Below are positions 9,068-18,490 of a DNA stretch of 64,000 nt, one piece after another (position 1 is the stretch's first letter; the number at the start of each line of letters is the position of its first letter). The notes beneath the pieces are model-generated. The model was not told where the DNA came from. It saw only the letters and a list, made by a program, of their open reading frames with translations, and made no database searches. The position numbers and the translations under genes were made by a program. Source of the stretch: Candidatus Chloroploca sp. Khr17 (GTDB lineage Bacteria; Chloroflexota; Chloroflexia; Chloroflexales; Chloroflexaceae); contig NZ_RYFF01000030.1 of the NCBI RefSeq assembly GCF_004138165.1, positions 1 through 64,000 on the forward strand, given 5' to 3'.

Positions 9068-9130
9068 CCAGGAAGGCCAGAAAACTTAGGTTACAGACTA
9101 CAAAACCTTGACGTGCCTAACCTCACAAAC

Positions 9131-9158
9131 TTTGCGCCTTTGCGCCTTTGCGTCAAAA
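9131..9158 (-). repeat. Short GACGCAAAGGCGCAAAG repeat
   Basis: On the minus strand this reads as tandem CGCAAAGG units after TTTTGA. Related units occur at 36363-36410 and 45451-45480, always between genes. Confidence 0.5.
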
Positions 9159-9165
9159 GTTGATG

Positions 9166-9981
9166 TTAGATCAGCTCAAAGCCAAGCTTTTGCAATGCCT
9201 CACGCAGCCGATGGCGTCCTGCTAGGCTCTCGGGGCCGGCGACCCGGCGGGCCGAATGCTCAACCCAATCACCCTCCACCTTCATCTGTTGTTCGGTGTA
9301 AAACGCGGCCATCGTCGCACTGTACGCACTGATCTGGCTATCCTGATCAGCCTGATACTGCTCACGATGGAGCACAGCGTCGAGGGGCAATCGTGGTTTG
9401 ACGGCAGCGGGCCGTTCGGGATCAGGGTAGCCAACGGCCATCCCAAAGACCGCGAACGTACGTGGTGGCAACCCGAGCTCAGCCGCGACCTCTTCAGGCT
9501 TATTGCGCATCGCCCCGACATACACCATGCCAAGGCCAAGGCTTTCGGCGGCGATGGCGGCATTCTGCGCGGCAATGGCCGCATCAACCGACCCCATCAA
9601 AAAGGTTTCGAGATAATCAAGCGCCTGATGCGGCATCTCACGGGCCTCGGCGGCGCGGGCCACGCGGCCTAGATCGGTGAGCCAGACCAGAAAGAGCGGG
9701 GCGCGTGCAATGAAATTTTGCTTGCCACCGAGCTCAGCAAGCCGCGCCTTGCGCTCGGGATCAGTCACTGCGATCACACTCCACGATTGGAGATTCGACC
9801 CCGTCGAGGCCGACTGTGCGGCGGCAATCATCACTTCCAGCGCACCCTCCGGCACCGGCTCGTTGCTATATGCACGCACCGAACAATGCCCCAACAAAAC
9901 ATCTACCGTTTCGTTCCAGAGTTCGGCTGGCAACGCCAGGCCACTGCCGTAGCGTGCCGTGGTTGCTTCACTAACTCCCAT
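9166..9981 (-). CDS. NAD(P)H-dependent nitroreductase-family flavoprotein
   Basis: 271 residues from the ATG at 9981, chosen because AAGGAG precedes it; the longer frame lacks a binding site. The fold is the FMN-dependent nitroreductase family, closest to the NfsA/FRP subgroup: HCSVRAYSNEPVPEG near the start (FMN-binding Arg/Ser), SASTGSNLQSWSVI, then GSVDAAIAAQNAAIAAESLGLG and the GMAVGYPDPERPAAVKPRLP segment. These enzymes use NADPH to reduce nitro compounds, quinones or flavins in the cytoplasm; the real substrate is unknown. It is a single gene with no obvious operon partner. Confidence 0.88.
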   Translation of the reverse strand: MGVSEATTARYGSGLALPAELWNETVDVLLGHCSVRAYSNEPVPEGALEVMIAAAQSASTGSNLQSWSVIAVTDPERKARLAELGGKQNFIARAPLFLVWLTDLGRVARAAEAREMPHQALDYLETFLMGSVDAAIAAQNAAIAAESLGLGMVYVGAMRNKPEEVAAELGLPPRTFAVFGMAVGYPDPERPAAVKPRLPLDAVLHREQYQADQDSQISAYSATMAAFYTEQQMKVEGDWVEHSARRVAGPESLAGRHRLREALQKLGFELI

Positions 9982-10158
9982 GGTTGCATACTCCTTATCA
10001 GGCGAATTCTTCTGTTGCGCAGTATACCATAGGGCTGTTGCCCTCAAAATCCATCCCAAACCTGGCTGCTTGCGCTAAACACTAGTCAGCCTCTAAGCAT
10101 CCTTCCCCACCCTGGCGGCTTGCGCTAGTACAGCGTTCCATCCGCCCGCCCGAAGTTG

Positions 10159-10191
10159 CTGGGAGCGCGCGCGGCCCGCCCGCGTTCCCAG
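10159..10191. repeat. Imperfect GC-rich hairpin (CTGGGAGCGCG type)
   Basis: CTGGGAGCGCG and CGCGTTCCCAG form a 10-of-11 stem. Just before it, CTGGCTGCTTGCGCTA and CTGGCGGCTTGCGCTA occur as a direct repeat (about 10062-10135). The gap 10060-10205 shows no gene. Confidence 0.5.
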
Positions 10192-10205
10192 GCTGCCAAG
10201 CCATC

Positions 10206-10577
10206 CTATGGTCGTGGCAATACGACCAGCACTCCCTCTTCGGTATGGCCTGGCACAGAACAAGCAAAGCGAAACCTTCCAGCTTGATTAATTGGAAAGG
10301 TCATAATCGCATCAACCCCTACCTCAGCTGCAACAATGCGTGTGCCGGTTGGCAACTCAAGCATTAGGGCGTGGGCAATCGTATCGCGGTTGCGAAAACG
10401 GATCGAAACAATTTCACCTACATACGCCTCGATTTCGGCTGGTTCGTAGCCTGAAGAAGTTACGGTCAATTCGATCAACCGTTCGGGTGGTAGGGCTTGA
10501 CCACAACCAGCGAGCAGCATGAGCAGCATCAGACCGATGACGACACGACGGACATGGTTCACAGAGACACAAAACAT
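10206..10577 (-). CDS. Cupredoxin-like lipoprotein lacking an axial Met
   Basis: 123 residues. A hydrophobic signal ends in the lipobox LLAGC (lipidated C25), so the protein should be anchored outside the membrane. The rest is a small beta-sandwich of the cupredoxin type: H69 in the RDTIAHA strand, and C106 and H111 in ACSVPGHTEEG. The position where azurin-like proteins carry the axial Met is G or V (residues 115-116). The site may therefore bind copper with a weak axial ligand, or act in copper handling instead of electron transfer. It is divergent from the mrp operon, with promoter sequences overlapping in between. Compare the complete auracyanin-like protein at 60130. Confidence 0.75.
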   Translation of the reverse strand: MFCVSVNHVRRVVIGLMLLMLLAGCGQALPPERLIELTVTSSGYEPAEIEAYVGEIVSIRFRNRDTIAHALMLELPTGTRIVAAEVGVDAIMTFPINQAGRFRFACSVPGHTEEGVLVVLPRP

Positions 10578-10622
10578 AACGCAACCTCATCATGGCTTGC
10601 AAGAATACCGAAAAAGTGTAGT

Positions 10623-10652
10623 ACAATACTGCACAAGATCCCCTTTTGACAA
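10623..10652 (-). promoter_or_regulatory. Promoter of the cupredoxin lipoprotein gene
   Basis: Reading on the minus strand, TTGTCA and TATTGT are 18 bases apart, about 45 bases before the start at 10577. A weaker plus-strand pair, TTGCAA and TACAAT with 19 bases between (10597-10627), overlaps it and could serve the mrp operon. Confidence 0.4.
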
Positions 10653-10746
10653 GAAGAAATAGTCTCAAGCAGACCGACCTCTCTGGCGGGCGCGTGTAAA
10701 GCAAAGGGTTGGTCCGTGTATGATTGTGAATGCATAGAGGATCATC

Positions 10747-13137
10747 ATGCTGTTGTGGATTGTACTGTTTGCGTTGGTCACATCGCCGCTTGGCCTGCTC
10801 GGCCGGCGGACACCGCGTCCACTGATTGGATGGGGGCTGGCGGTGCTGCCGTTGAGCCTCTTTGTCCTGCTTGCCCTGCAGATTCCCTTGATCGCCAGTG
10901 GCGGTCGTCTTGACGAGGCGGTACCCTGGGTGCCGGCGATGGGGCTTGAGTTGCGCTTTAGCCTGGACGGGTTGGGCATGCTCTTTGCCCTGATTATTAC
11001 GGGTATTGGTACGCTCATCGTGGGCTATGCCGGGGCCTATATGGCGAACGATGCCGGTCTGGGGCGTTTCCTCGTCTACATGTTCCTCTTTATGGGGGCG
11101 ATGCTTGGCGTGGTGCTCGCGGGCAATATCCTGACGATGTTTGTCTTCTGGGAGTTGACCTCGATCACGTCGTATCTGTTGATCGGGTACAAACACGACT
11201 ACCCCGATGCCCGGCGCGGTGCTCAGCAATCGCTCTTGATTACCGGCATTGGCGGGCTTGCGCTGTTGCTCGGCCTGCTGATCCTCGCTGCGGCAGCCCA
11301 GCAGGTCGGGGTGTCCGTCGCCGATTCTTATCGCTTTGATGCCCTGATTGCCGCTGGTGAACAGATCCGTCAGACGGCACTCTATGCGCCAGCCGTCGCG
11401 TTGATCTTTCTTGGCTGCTTCACCAAATCTGCCCAGTTCCCGTTTCATTTCTGGTTGCCCGGTGCGATGCAGGCTCCGACGCCCGCCAGTGCGTTTTTGC
11501 ACTCGGCCACCATGGTCAAGGCCGGCATCTATCTGCTGGCGCGCCTCTCGCCAGCGCTCGGTGAGACGCTGCTCTGGAATGGGACGCTGGTGGCTGTTGG
11601 TGGCTTTACGTTTGTCTTTGGTTCGATTGTGGCCTTCCGCCAGTATGATATCAAGGCGTTGCTTGCCTATACGACCCTCAGTATGCTGGGTGGCCTGGTG
11701 ATGATGATCGGGCTTGGGGGCAAGTATGGGGCCGAAGCCGTGGTGACAGGTATTCTCGCTCACGCGCTCTATAAGTCTTCGCTCTTTATGGTGGCGGGTA
11801 TTATTGACCACGAAGCTGGCACCCGTGATCTCAATAAGCTTGGCGCATTGCGGCGCTATATGCCGATCACGATGGTCGTGACGGCGATCGCGTTGCTGTC
11901 GCAGATGGGTATTCCGATTCTGATGGGCTTTGTCTCCAAAGAGTGGATGCTCAAAGCAGCCCTTGAGAGTTCACTGCCAGCTCCTTGGCCTCTGGTGGCT
12001 CTCGTTGCCCTTGTGATTGGTGCCGTTGGCTATATTATCGCTGCATGGCGACTCTTTCGCAATGCGTTTCTCGGCGAACCTTCGCCCACGGTGCAGAAGC
12101 ATCACCTCGTCGATCCGAAATGGTCGATGCTCTTGAGTCCGGCGGTGCCGTCGGCGCTCTCGCTGATCCTGCCGCTCGGGTTGTTGCCTGCCGTTAGCTC
12201 GTTGCTCAGCCCGGCCGCCTCGGCGGTCTATGGGGCTCCCTTTACCTTTGAACTCTACCTCTATCGCGAGGTCAATACGGCGTTGCTCATTAGCCTTGGG
12301 GTCATTGCGGTTGGGGCGCTGTTCGCAACCCAGCAGCAGCGTTTGGCCGCCCACAAGATCATTGCCTCGATTGATGGGGCGGTGGTCTTCGATAAAATGA
12401 TCGAAGGGTTGCTGGCCTTCGCGACAGGCATGACGCGGATGATCCAGTCGGGGCGCCTGCGTACCTATCTGCTCTACGTTGTCCTTGTCTTTATGCTCTT
12501 TGTCGGAACACCTTTTGTGGCCTATGGCCTTGATGATATTCGTTTTGTCCTTGATGAGAATCTGCGCTTCTATGAGGTGGTGATAACCGCCTTGATTCCG
12601 ATCTCGGTAATTGCTACGATTGCGGCCCGCTCACGCCTTGGGGCGATTATTGCGATCGGGGTGGCCGGGGCGATGGTTGCCCTGATCTTTGTGCTCTTTA
12701 GTGCGCCTGACCTCGCGCTGACCCAGTTGCTGATCGAGGTGCTCTCGACCGTCTTTTTGCTCTTTGTCTTTTCGGTTTTGCCCTCGCGCTTTGCGAGTTT
12801 GTCACCTGCGTGGGTGCGCTGGCGCGATGCAGTCATCGCGACGGTGTTTGGGGTGATGATGGCGCTGCTGGTGCTGGCTACCTCATCAAATACCGACTTC
12901 CCGTCGCTGGCACCCTGGTTCCTCGCCAATAGCCTGAGCGAAGGCAAAGGGGCTAATGTCGTCAATGTCATCCTGGTCGATTTCCGTGGTTTTGATACCC
13001 TCGGTGAGATCACGGTGCTCTTTATTGCTGTGCTTGGTATCTATGGTTTGTTACGCTTCCGACGAGTAAAACCGGATGAGCGTGCTTCGGGACGTGATGC
13101 GCAGACGATTATGCCCGGCGAGGATCTGAATCTCTAG
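10747..13137 (+). CDS. mrpA: Mrp antiporter subunit A (with MrpB-like C-terminal part)
   Basis: 796 residues, the usual length for MrpA. The N-terminal two thirds is a proton-pumping-type module related to NuoL, with the conserved [17 protein letters not shown] segment, [11 protein letters not shown] and [14 protein letters not shown]. The C-terminal part (from about 600) holds the MbhE/MrpB-like membrane domain with [19 protein letters not shown]. MrpA is the largest subunit of the multi-subunit Na+(K+)/H+ antiporter in the cytoplasmic membrane, driven by the proton motive force. AGAGG precedes the ATG. It is the first gene of a seven-gene operon in the standard order. Confidence 0.93.
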   Translation: MLLWIVLFALVTSPLGLLGRRTPRPLIGWGLAVLPLSLFVLLALQIPLIASGGRLDEAVPWVPAMGLELRFSLDGLGMLFALIITGIGTLIVGYAGAYMANDAGLGRFLVYMFLFMGAMLGVVLAGNILTMFVFWELTSITSYLLIGYKHDYPDARRGAQQSLLITGIGGLALLLGLLILAAAAQQVGVSVADSYRFDALIAAGEQIRQTALYAPAVALIFLGCFTKSAQFPFHFWLPGAMQAPTPASAFLHSATMVKAGIYLLARLSPALGETLLWNGTLVAVGGFTFVFGSIVAFRQYDIKALLAYTTLSMLGGLVMMIGLGGKYGAEAVVTGILAHALYKSSLFMVAGIIDHEAGTRDLNKLGALRRYMPITMVVTAIALLSQMGIPILMGFVSKEWMLKAALESSLPAPWPLVALVALVIGAVGYIIAAWRLFRNAFLGEPSPTVQKHHLVDPKWSMLLSPAVPSALSLILPLGLLPAVSSLLSPAASAVYGAPFTFELYLYREVNTALLISLGVIAVGALFATQQQRLAAHKIIASIDGAVVFDKMIEGLLAFATGMTRMIQSGRLRTYLLYVVLVFMLFVGTPFVAYGLDDIRFVLDENLRFYEVVITALIPISVIATIAARSRLGAIIAIGVAGAMVALIFVLFSAPDLALTQLLIEVLSTVFLLFVFSVLPSRFASLSPAWVRWRDAVIATVFGVMMALLVLATSSNTDFPSLAPWFLANSLSEGKGANVVNVILVDFRGFDTLGEITVLFIAVLGIYGLLRFRRVKPDERASGRDAQTIMPGEDLNL

Positions 13138-13157
13138 TCCAGAGAAGGACGCAAACG

Positions 13158-13610
13158 ATGTATGAGTCAGTGATTTTGCGTACGGTCGCCCGCGTGATGA
13201 TGCCGTTGCTCTTGCTTCTGTCGGTCTTTATGTTGCTGCGTGGTCATAATTTGCCTGGTGGGGGTTTTATTGGTGGTCTACTCGCTTCTGCGGCCATTAT
13301 TATGCAGATTATTGCCTTTGGGCCGACGTTTGCGCGCAAGGTCATCCGCGTTGGCTACCTAAATATGGCCGCTTTCGGAGTCTTTTTTGGGGCGATCTGG
13401 GGCCTTCCCGCGCTCTTCTTCAATCTGCCCTATATGGATGCCTTCTGGATTAATGACCCGATCCCTGGGATTGGCAAGATTGGTACACCCGTACTCTTCG
13501 ATCTCGGGGTCTTTTTTACGGTGGTTGGGGTGACAACCCGCGTTGCGCTCTTGCTCGCTGAAGAACCTGAACTCTTTCCAATGTATGTCCAGGCTGAAAC
13601 TGAAGAGTAG
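13158..13610 (+). CDS. mrpB: Mrp antiporter subunit B
   Basis: 150 residues with four hydrophobic segments. The family signature is the loop [17 protein letters not shown], followed by the [17 protein letters not shown] helix. MrpB is a core membrane subunit of the Mrp Na+/H+ antiporter. It starts 20 bases after mrpA with GAAGGA upstream and reads in step with mrpC. Confidence 0.92.
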   Translation: MYESVILRTVARVMMPLLLLLSVFMLLRGHNLPGGGFIGGLLASAAIIMQIIAFGPTFARKVIRVGYLNMAAFGVFFGAIWGLPALFFNLPYMDAFWINDPIPGIGKIGTPVLFDLGVFFTVVGVTTRVALLLAEEPELFPMYVQAETEE

Positions 13611-13633
13611 TCAGAATAAGAAGAGGCATCTCG

Positions 13634-13984
13634 ATGAGTATTTTGCTTCCCATAGCGATTGGCTCCCTCTTTGCCGGCGCAGTCTATTTGCTCTTACGCC
13701 GTAGTGTCGTCAAGCTCTTCCTGGGCCTGACCCTCTTGAGCCACGGCGTTAATCTGTTGATTTTTAGCATGGGTGATGGCCTCCGCCGTGGTGTGCCACC
13801 GATTACCGCCGCTGATGGTACGACTCTTCCAGGTACCACCGATCCGCTGGTGCAGGCCCTGATCTTGACGGCAATTGTGATCAGTTTTGGCATCTTGGCC
13901 TTTATCCTCGCCCTGGCCTATCGGGCCAATCAGGCGGTGAAGAGTGACGATCTTGACGATATGGTGACAACGGATCGACTGTAA
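13634..13984 (+). CDS. mrpC: Mrp antiporter subunit C (NuoK-like)
   Basis: 116 residues with three membrane helices, homologous to NuoK. Visible motifs are LGLTLLSHGVNLLIFSMG and TDPLVQALILTAIVISFG, which hold the conserved region of this subunit. AAGAGG lies before the ATG. The gene sits between mrpB and mrpD with short gaps. Confidence 0.92.
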   Translation: MSILLPIAIGSLFAGAVYLLLRRSVVKLFLGLTLLSHGVNLLIFSMGDGLRRGVPPITAADGTTLPGTTDPLVQALILTAIVISFGILAFILALAYRANQAVKSDDLDDMVTTDRL

Positions 13985-14001
13985 CTACGGAATTTTGATC
14001 T

Positions 14002-15519
14002 ATGGCAAATCACCTGTTTCTTCCAATTGTTTCATTGATGGTCGGGGCTTCACTGACGGTGCTCTTTGCGCGCCAGCGTTGGCTTGCCCGGGGCATTGTT
14101 GTCGGCAGTGTGCTCTTTCACTTGATCTATAGCCTCCGGTTGCTCTGGGTTGTGGCTGCGCACGGCCGTCAGGTGAGTCAGGCGGGTGGCTGGCTGGCCC
14201 CCTTTGGCATTACGTTCGTCGCCGATGGTGCGACGGCGATTATGCTCGCAGTGGCCTCGCTCTTGACGCTGATGACGGTGTTGTATAGTTTTGCCTCCCT
14301 CGACGAGGGCTACGAGCGCTATTTTTACTATCCGTTGATCTTGCTCCTCTTGCTGGGGGTCAGTGGCGCCTTTATGACCGGCGATCTCTTTAACCTCTAT
14401 GTCTGGTTTGAGGTGCTGCTGCTTGCGTCGTTTGGCCTGATTACGCTTGGTGGTACCCGCGCCCAGCTCGAAGGTGGCCTCAAGTATGTGGTGCTTAATC
14501 TGATGGGTAGCATTGCCTTCCTGATTGGGTGCGGTCTGGTCTATGGGGTTGTCGGTACCCTCAATATGGCCCACATTGCCGAACGAATGCAGACGATCCA
14601 GCAACCAGGGATTATGACGGCGATTGCCTGTATCTTTCTCTTTGCTTTTGGTAGCAAGGCCGCCATCTTGCCACTCTTCTTCTGGCTGCCGACTAGTTAC
14701 CATACGCCTCCTGTGGCCGTTACTGCGATTTTTAGTGGCTTACTCACCAAGGTTGGCGCGTATTCACTCTATCGCGTGTTTGGTACGGTGATGCAGAATG
14801 AGTTGATTCACCTCGCGCCCTGGATTCTGACGATTGCCTGGCTCACGATGCTCGTCGGGGTCTTTGGGGCAATGGCGCAGATGAATGTGCGCCGGATCCT
14901 CAGTTTCCATATTGTGAGCCAGATTGGCTATTCGGTGATGGGCCTTGGCCTTGCGAGTTCGCTCGGTCTCGCCGCTGGTCTGCTCTTTACCGCCCACGTG
15001 ATGATTGTCAAAACGGCGCTCTTCTTCATTGGTGGCGCCGCCGAGCAGATCTATGGCACCGGTGATATCAAAAAGATGGGTGGCCTCGCCCGCCGTGAAC
15101 CGGCCCTCGCGATGTTCTGGTTCCTTGGCATTATCTCGTTGGCTGGCCTGCCACCCATGAGTGGCTTCTTTGGCAAGCTTGCCCTCTTGCAGGCTGGGGT
15201 GACCCAGGGGGCCTGGCTCGTAACCGGTGTGGCAACCCTGACCGGCATCCTTACCCTCTTCTCGATGCTTAAGATCTGGAATGAGGTCTTCTGGAAGAAG
15301 TCCTATGCCGATGTAAGCAAGTTGCCCAGGGTTTCACCTGGTTTGCTGCTGCCCGGGGCGCTGCTTGTGATCGTGAGTCTTGCCCTCGGTCTCGGGGCCA
15401 GTGTGCTGGTTGATTATACGACGGTTGCTGGGATGCAACTCTTTGATCAGGCCGGCTATATTCAAAGTGTCTGTGGCCTTGATGGCTGTGAGGCTGTCTT
15501 TCAGGCGGCAATCAGGTGA
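14002..15519 (+). CDS. mrpD: Mrp antiporter subunit D (NuoM/N-like)
   Basis: 505 residues with about 14 membrane helices, a proton-channel-type subunit related to NuoM/NuoN. Conserved features are FNLYVWFEVLLLASFGLI near residue 130, AAILPLFFWLPTSYHTPP near 218 and LTKVGAYSLYR just after. The Lys and Glu residues in these helices line the proton path in the family. It works with MrpA in the antiporter complex. Confidence 0.93.
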   Translation: MANHLFLPIVSLMVGASLTVLFARQRWLARGIVVGSVLFHLIYSLRLLWVVAAHGRQVSQAGGWLAPFGITFVADGATAIMLAVASLLTLMTVLYSFASLDEGYERYFYYPLILLLLLGVSGAFMTGDLFNLYVWFEVLLLASFGLITLGGTRAQLEGGLKYVVLNLMGSIAFLIGCGLVYGVVGTLNMAHIAERMQTIQQPGIMTAIACIFLFAFGSKAAILPLFFWLPTSYHTPPVAVTAIFSGLLTKVGAYSLYRVFGTVMQNELIHLAPWILTIAWLTMLVGVFGAMAQMNVRRILSFHIVSQIGYSVMGLGLASSLGLAAGLLFTAHVMIVKTALFFIGGAAEQIYGTGDIKKMGGLARREPALAMFWFLGIISLAGLPPMSGFFGKLALLQAGVTQGAWLVTGVATLTGILTLFSMLKIWNEVFWKKSYADVSKLPRVSPGLLLPGALLVIVSLALGLGASVLVDYTTVAGMQLFDQAGYIQSVCGLDGCEAVFQAAIR

Positions 15520-15545
15520 TCCTGCGCTAGTGGTGGAGGCGAATT

Positions 15546-16055
15546 GTGCTGGTATTGAATTTTGTCTTTGCGCTGATCTGGATGGCCCTCAAAGAGGAGT
15601 TTAGCTTTATCGACTTCATTGTTGGCTTTAGCCTTGGCTTTGCCATCATTGCTCTCTCGCAAAAGGTGCTGCAAGATCAGATTATCCGTACCACCAAATT
15701 ACGCTCTGATGGCAGCTATATCAGCTATCCCGAGCGCACGATGAAGACGTTTAGCCTGATGGTCTTTATGTTCTGGAGCATCATCAAGGCGAATATTGAC
15801 GTTGCCCGCATTATTATTCGCCCGCGTCTTGATATTCAACCGGGGATCCTCGCGATTCCGCTTGATGTCCAGAGCGAGATTGGCATCACGTTGCTCTCGA
15901 ACCTGATTACGCTCACCCCCGGTACGGTGACGCTCGATATTTCGCATGACCGCAAGACGCTCTACGTCCATGTTATGGATATCAAGGATCCCGATGCGGC
16001 TCGGAAAGAGATTAAAGAGGATTTCGAACGTCGGGTGATGGATATCTTTCCCTAA
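15546..16055 (+). CDS. mrpE: Mrp antiporter subunit E
   Basis: 169 residues with a GTG start at 15546 preceded by GGAGGCG. An N-terminal pair of helices precedes a soluble C-terminal domain. The family segment SNLITLTPGTVTLDIS, followed by LYVHVMDIKDPDAARKEI, is clear. MrpE is needed for assembly or full activity of the antiporter. Confidence 0.9.
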   Translation: MLVLNFVFALIWMALKEEFSFIDFIVGFSLGFAIIALSQKVLQDQIIRTTKLRSDGSYISYPERTMKTFSLMVFMFWSIIKANIDVARIIIRPRLDIQPGILAIPLDVQSEIGITLLSNLITLTPGTVTLDISHDRKTLYVHVMDIKDPDAARKEIKEDFERRVMDIFP

Positions 16056-16080
16056 GATGGGCCTTCGCGCTATGCGCTAT

Positions 16081-16176
16081 GGTTTCAGGCTACTTTAGAG
16101 TTCTGAGGGAGACATCGTATTCTGATGCGTTCGGCCTATTTTCTCTTTGCTAGCTCCTACATTCTTGTCTGAGGTG
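16081..16176. repeat. 95-bp dispersed inverted-repeat element, copy 1
   Basis: This insert in the mrpE-mrpF gap aligns, at roughly three quarters identity by eye, with 50812-50906. Shared words are GGTTTCAGG, TTCTGATGCG, CTCGGC and TAGCTCCTA. The ends are partly complementary. It separates two genes that are tightly linked in most mrp operons. Confidence 0.6.
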
Positions 16177-16180
16177 AAGC

Positions 16181-16450
16181 ATGTCCCTCTTTGAGACTAT
16201 TATTGCTGTCTTGATGGCGATTACGTCGATCTCGCTGGTGATGACGACGATACGCCTGTTGCTCGGGCCGACCATTCCCGATCGGGCCGCCTCATTTGAT
16301 CTGGTGATGAGCCACGTGGCCGCGCTCGTTGCGCTCTATGTGATCTTTGTGCGCCAGGAGATTCTGATTGATGCCTTGATTGTCATCGCGATCCTCGGTT
16401 TCCTCGGTACGGTTGCCGTTGCTCGCTATATTGAGGAGGGACGTAGCTAA
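16181..16450 (+). CDS. mrpF: Mrp antiporter subunit F
   Basis: 89 residues with three predicted helices and the family core LLLGPTIPDRAASFDLV followed by ILIDALIVIAILGFLGTVAVARYIE. It is a small subunit of the Mrp complex. GAGGTG precedes the ATG, and the last base of its stop overlaps the mrpG start. The 125-base gap upstream carries a repeat element, so mrpFG may have separate mRNA processing or initiation. Confidence 0.92.
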   Translation: MSLFETIIAVLMAITSISLVMTTIRLLLGPTIPDRAASFDLVMSHVAALVALYVIFVRQEILIDALIVIAILGFLGTVAVARYIEEGRS

Positions 16451-16800
16451 TGACCATTCTTGAGATGCTAACGGTCTTTTTTGCTACGGTCGGGGTTGCT
16501 TTTATGCTGCTCGCCTCTTTTGGTGTGCTGCGCCTGCCTGACCTCTATACGCGTGTCCACGCGGTTGGTAAAGCAGGTACCCTCGGGGTGATCGGGGTGC
16601 TGCTTGGGGTCGGTTTTTATTTTGGCAGTCTGCTGGTGCTCGCCAAGATGCTGGCGCTGATTGGCTTTTTTCTCTTGACGTCACCCGTTGCGGCGCATAT
16701 GGTTGATCGGGCTGCCTATCTGACGAAGGTCAAGGCTATGCCAAGCAAGGCCCCCGATGAGCTTGCCGGTCGTTATGATGAGCGTGGCCGTTTGTCGTAG
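16450..16800 (+). CDS. mrpG: Mrp antiporter subunit G
   Basis: 116 residues with three helices. The signature GVLRLPDLYTRVHAVGKAGT near residue 26 is diagnostic, and it is followed by LTSPVAAHMVDRAAY. It overlaps mrpF in a TAATG junction and closes the mrpA-G operon. It is convergent with lgt, with only 21 bases between the two stop codons and no clear terminator hairpin. Confidence 0.92.
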   Translation: MTILEMLTVFFATVGVAFMLLASFGVLRLPDLYTRVHAVGKAGTLGVIGVLLGVGFYFGSLLVLAKMLALIGFFLLTSPVAAHMVDRAAYLTKVKAMPSKAPDELAGRYDERGRLS

Positions 16801-16821
16801 GGGCGCTTTATCGGCGGCAGG

Positions 16822-17688
16822 TTATTGTACCGCGCTGCGCCCTGACCTGCTTGGCGGTCGCCGCCAGTGATTGATCAGCAAACCGACGACGCCTGCACTC
16901 ATCAGCACCAGGCTGATGACCTGCGCTGCGCGCAATGGCCCGAGATAGAGGCTGTCAAGGCGTAACCCTTCGATCCAGAAGCGTCCCGCTGAGTAAAAGA
17001 TGGCGTAGATGAAGAAGAGATCGCCCGGGCGTAACCGGCGCTCCTTGACAGGCGCACCATGGCCGAGCCGCTGATCGAGCAACAACAACAACCCGAGCCC
17101 GATGAAACTCCAGACCGACTCGTAGAGGAACGTTGCGTGAAAAACGGTGTCGAGCGGGTATTCTTGCAGGTTGGTGTAGGGCGGTAGCCGATAGTTGGCG
17201 TCAATCCGTACCCCAAACGGCAGATCCGTCGGTCGCCCGTAGGCCTCCTGGTTAAAGAAGTTGCCCCAGCGCCCGATCGCTTGCCCGAGCACAAAGCCGG
17301 GTACGCAAAGATCCAACCACTCCCAGAAGGGCAGGCGGTTCCAGCGCGTGTAGATCAAGACCGAGAGCACCGCGCCAATCAAGCCACCGTGAATCGCCAA
17401 CCCACCTGTCGTCAGGTTGAGCACACTCCACGGATTCGGCGCAAAGCGATCCCATTCAAAGATGACATAATAGATGCGTGCCCCGGCGATGCCCATGATC
17501 AACCCGAGCATCAATTGGTTCCAGACATGATCGGGGTCATAGCCACGGGCTACCGCCCGACGCGAGGCCAGGTAGGCCCCGAGCAGCGCCCCACTCATAA
17601 TCAAGACGCCATACCAACGCACTGCGATGGGCAGACCAAAGAGCGTAAAATAAAACAGAAATGGATCGTCAGGCGGATAGAGTATCAT
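16822..17688 (-). CDS. lgt: Prolipoprotein diacylglyceryl transferase
   Basis: 288 residues with about seven membrane helices. The Lgt signature region is visible as GGLAIHGGLIGAVLSV and GQAIGRWGNFFNQEAYG, with the essential His-Gly-Gly and Arg/Asn residues. Lgt attaches diacylglycerol from phosphatidylglycerol to the lipobox cysteine of prolipoproteins in the cytoplasmic membrane. Likely clients in this window are the two cupredoxin lipoproteins and the ABC binding protein. It starts 8 bases after purQ ends, so it is the third gene of a kinase-purQ-lgt operon. Confidence 0.94.
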   Translation of the reverse strand: MILYPPDDPFLFYFTLFGLPIAVRWYGVLIMSGALLGAYLASRRAVARGYDPDHVWNQLMLGLIMGIAGARIYYVIFEWDRFAPNPWSVLNLTTGGLAIHGGLIGAVLSVLIYTRWNRLPFWEWLDLCVPGFVLGQAIGRWGNFFNQEAYGRPTDLPFGVRIDANYRLPPYTNLQEYPLDTVFHATFLYESVWSFIGLGLLLLLDQRLGHGAPVKERRLRPGDLFFIYAIFYSAGRFWIEGLRLDSLYLGPLRAAQVISLVLMSAGVVGLLINHWRRPPSRSGRSAVQ

Positions 17689-17696
17689 AGCCTCGT

Positions 17697-18488
17697 CTAT
17701 AAAGCTGCGGCGTAGCGCACCGCATTGCGAAAGAGCAGCAAGCCGTCACCTTCGTCGCGGGCCTCTTCACGGGTCCAGCGTGGATGTTGTTGTGGCAAAA
17801 TGGCATTTTCGGGATGCGGCATCAGGCCGAGCACATTGCCCTGCGCATTGCAAAGCCCGGCGATATGGCCGACCGAGCCATTCGGATTGGCAGGATAGCT
17901 GATGGCTTGATCGCCCATTGCGGTCGTGTAGCGCAACGCAATCAACCCCTGAGCTTCAAGCAGCGCCAGCGTGGCTTCGTCGCGTAGGGCGATCCGGCCC
18001 TCGCCGTGCGCGACAGGAACTTCGATTGGGCACGTGAGATCGCGGACAAACGAGCAGCGTGTCCCAGGGTTGGCTTCAAGCGTCACCCAACGGCACTCAA
18101 ACTGTTCCGAGGCATTGTCGGTCAACGTAACCGCCGGCGCACAGTCAGGCTCAGCAAGGCATCCCGGCAACAGGCCCGCCTTGACGAGCACCTGAAACCC
18201 ATTGCAGATCCCGATCACGGGGCGACCATCCTCAACAAAACGGTACAAGGCTTCACCAAGCCGATGCACCAGATCAATCGCGAGGAGCCGACCGGCCCCC
18301 AGATGATCGCCATACGAAAACCCACCAGGGATCAGCACCATCCCATAATCGGCGAGGCGAACAGACCCCTCGGCCAACTGGTTAATATGAATGCGCTCAG
18401 GGGATGCCCCAGCCAATTCACAGGCAAGCGCCGCATCGCGATCACGGTTGATGCCAGGGGCGCGTAGGATCAAAGCTCGGACTTGCAT
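17697..18488 (-). CDS. purQ: FGAM synthetase glutaminase subunit
   Basis: 263 residues, a class I glutamine amidotransferase. The nucleophile elbow is GICNGFQVL (Cys near residue 96), and the His/Glu pair lies in GLMPHPENA. PurQ supplies ammonia to PurL in the fourth step of purine synthesis, making formylglycinamidine ribonucleotide; the partner genes purS and purL are not in the window. GGAG lies 6 bases before the ATG, inside the end of the kinase gene. The linkage with a kinase and lgt is unusual. Confidence 0.94.
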   Translation of the reverse strand: MQVRALILRAPGINRDRDAALACELAGASPERIHINQLAEGSVRLADYGMVLIPGGFSYGDHLGAGRLLAIDLVHRLGEALYRFVEDGRPVIGICNGFQVLVKAGLLPGCLAEPDCAPAVTLTDNASEQFECRWVTLEANPGTRCSFVRDLTCPIEVPVAHGEGRIALRDEATLALLEAQGLIALRYTTAMGDQAISYPANPNGSVGHIAGLCNAQGNVLGLMPHPENAILPQQHPRWTREEARDEGDGLLLFRNAVRYAAAL

Positions 18489-18490
18489 AA

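Noticed and set aside
10414-11811. 465-codon minus-strand frame across the start of mrpA
   Set aside because: Very high Arg/Gln/His content, overlaps the mrpA coding region and the cupredoxin gene; a shadow of biased codon use.
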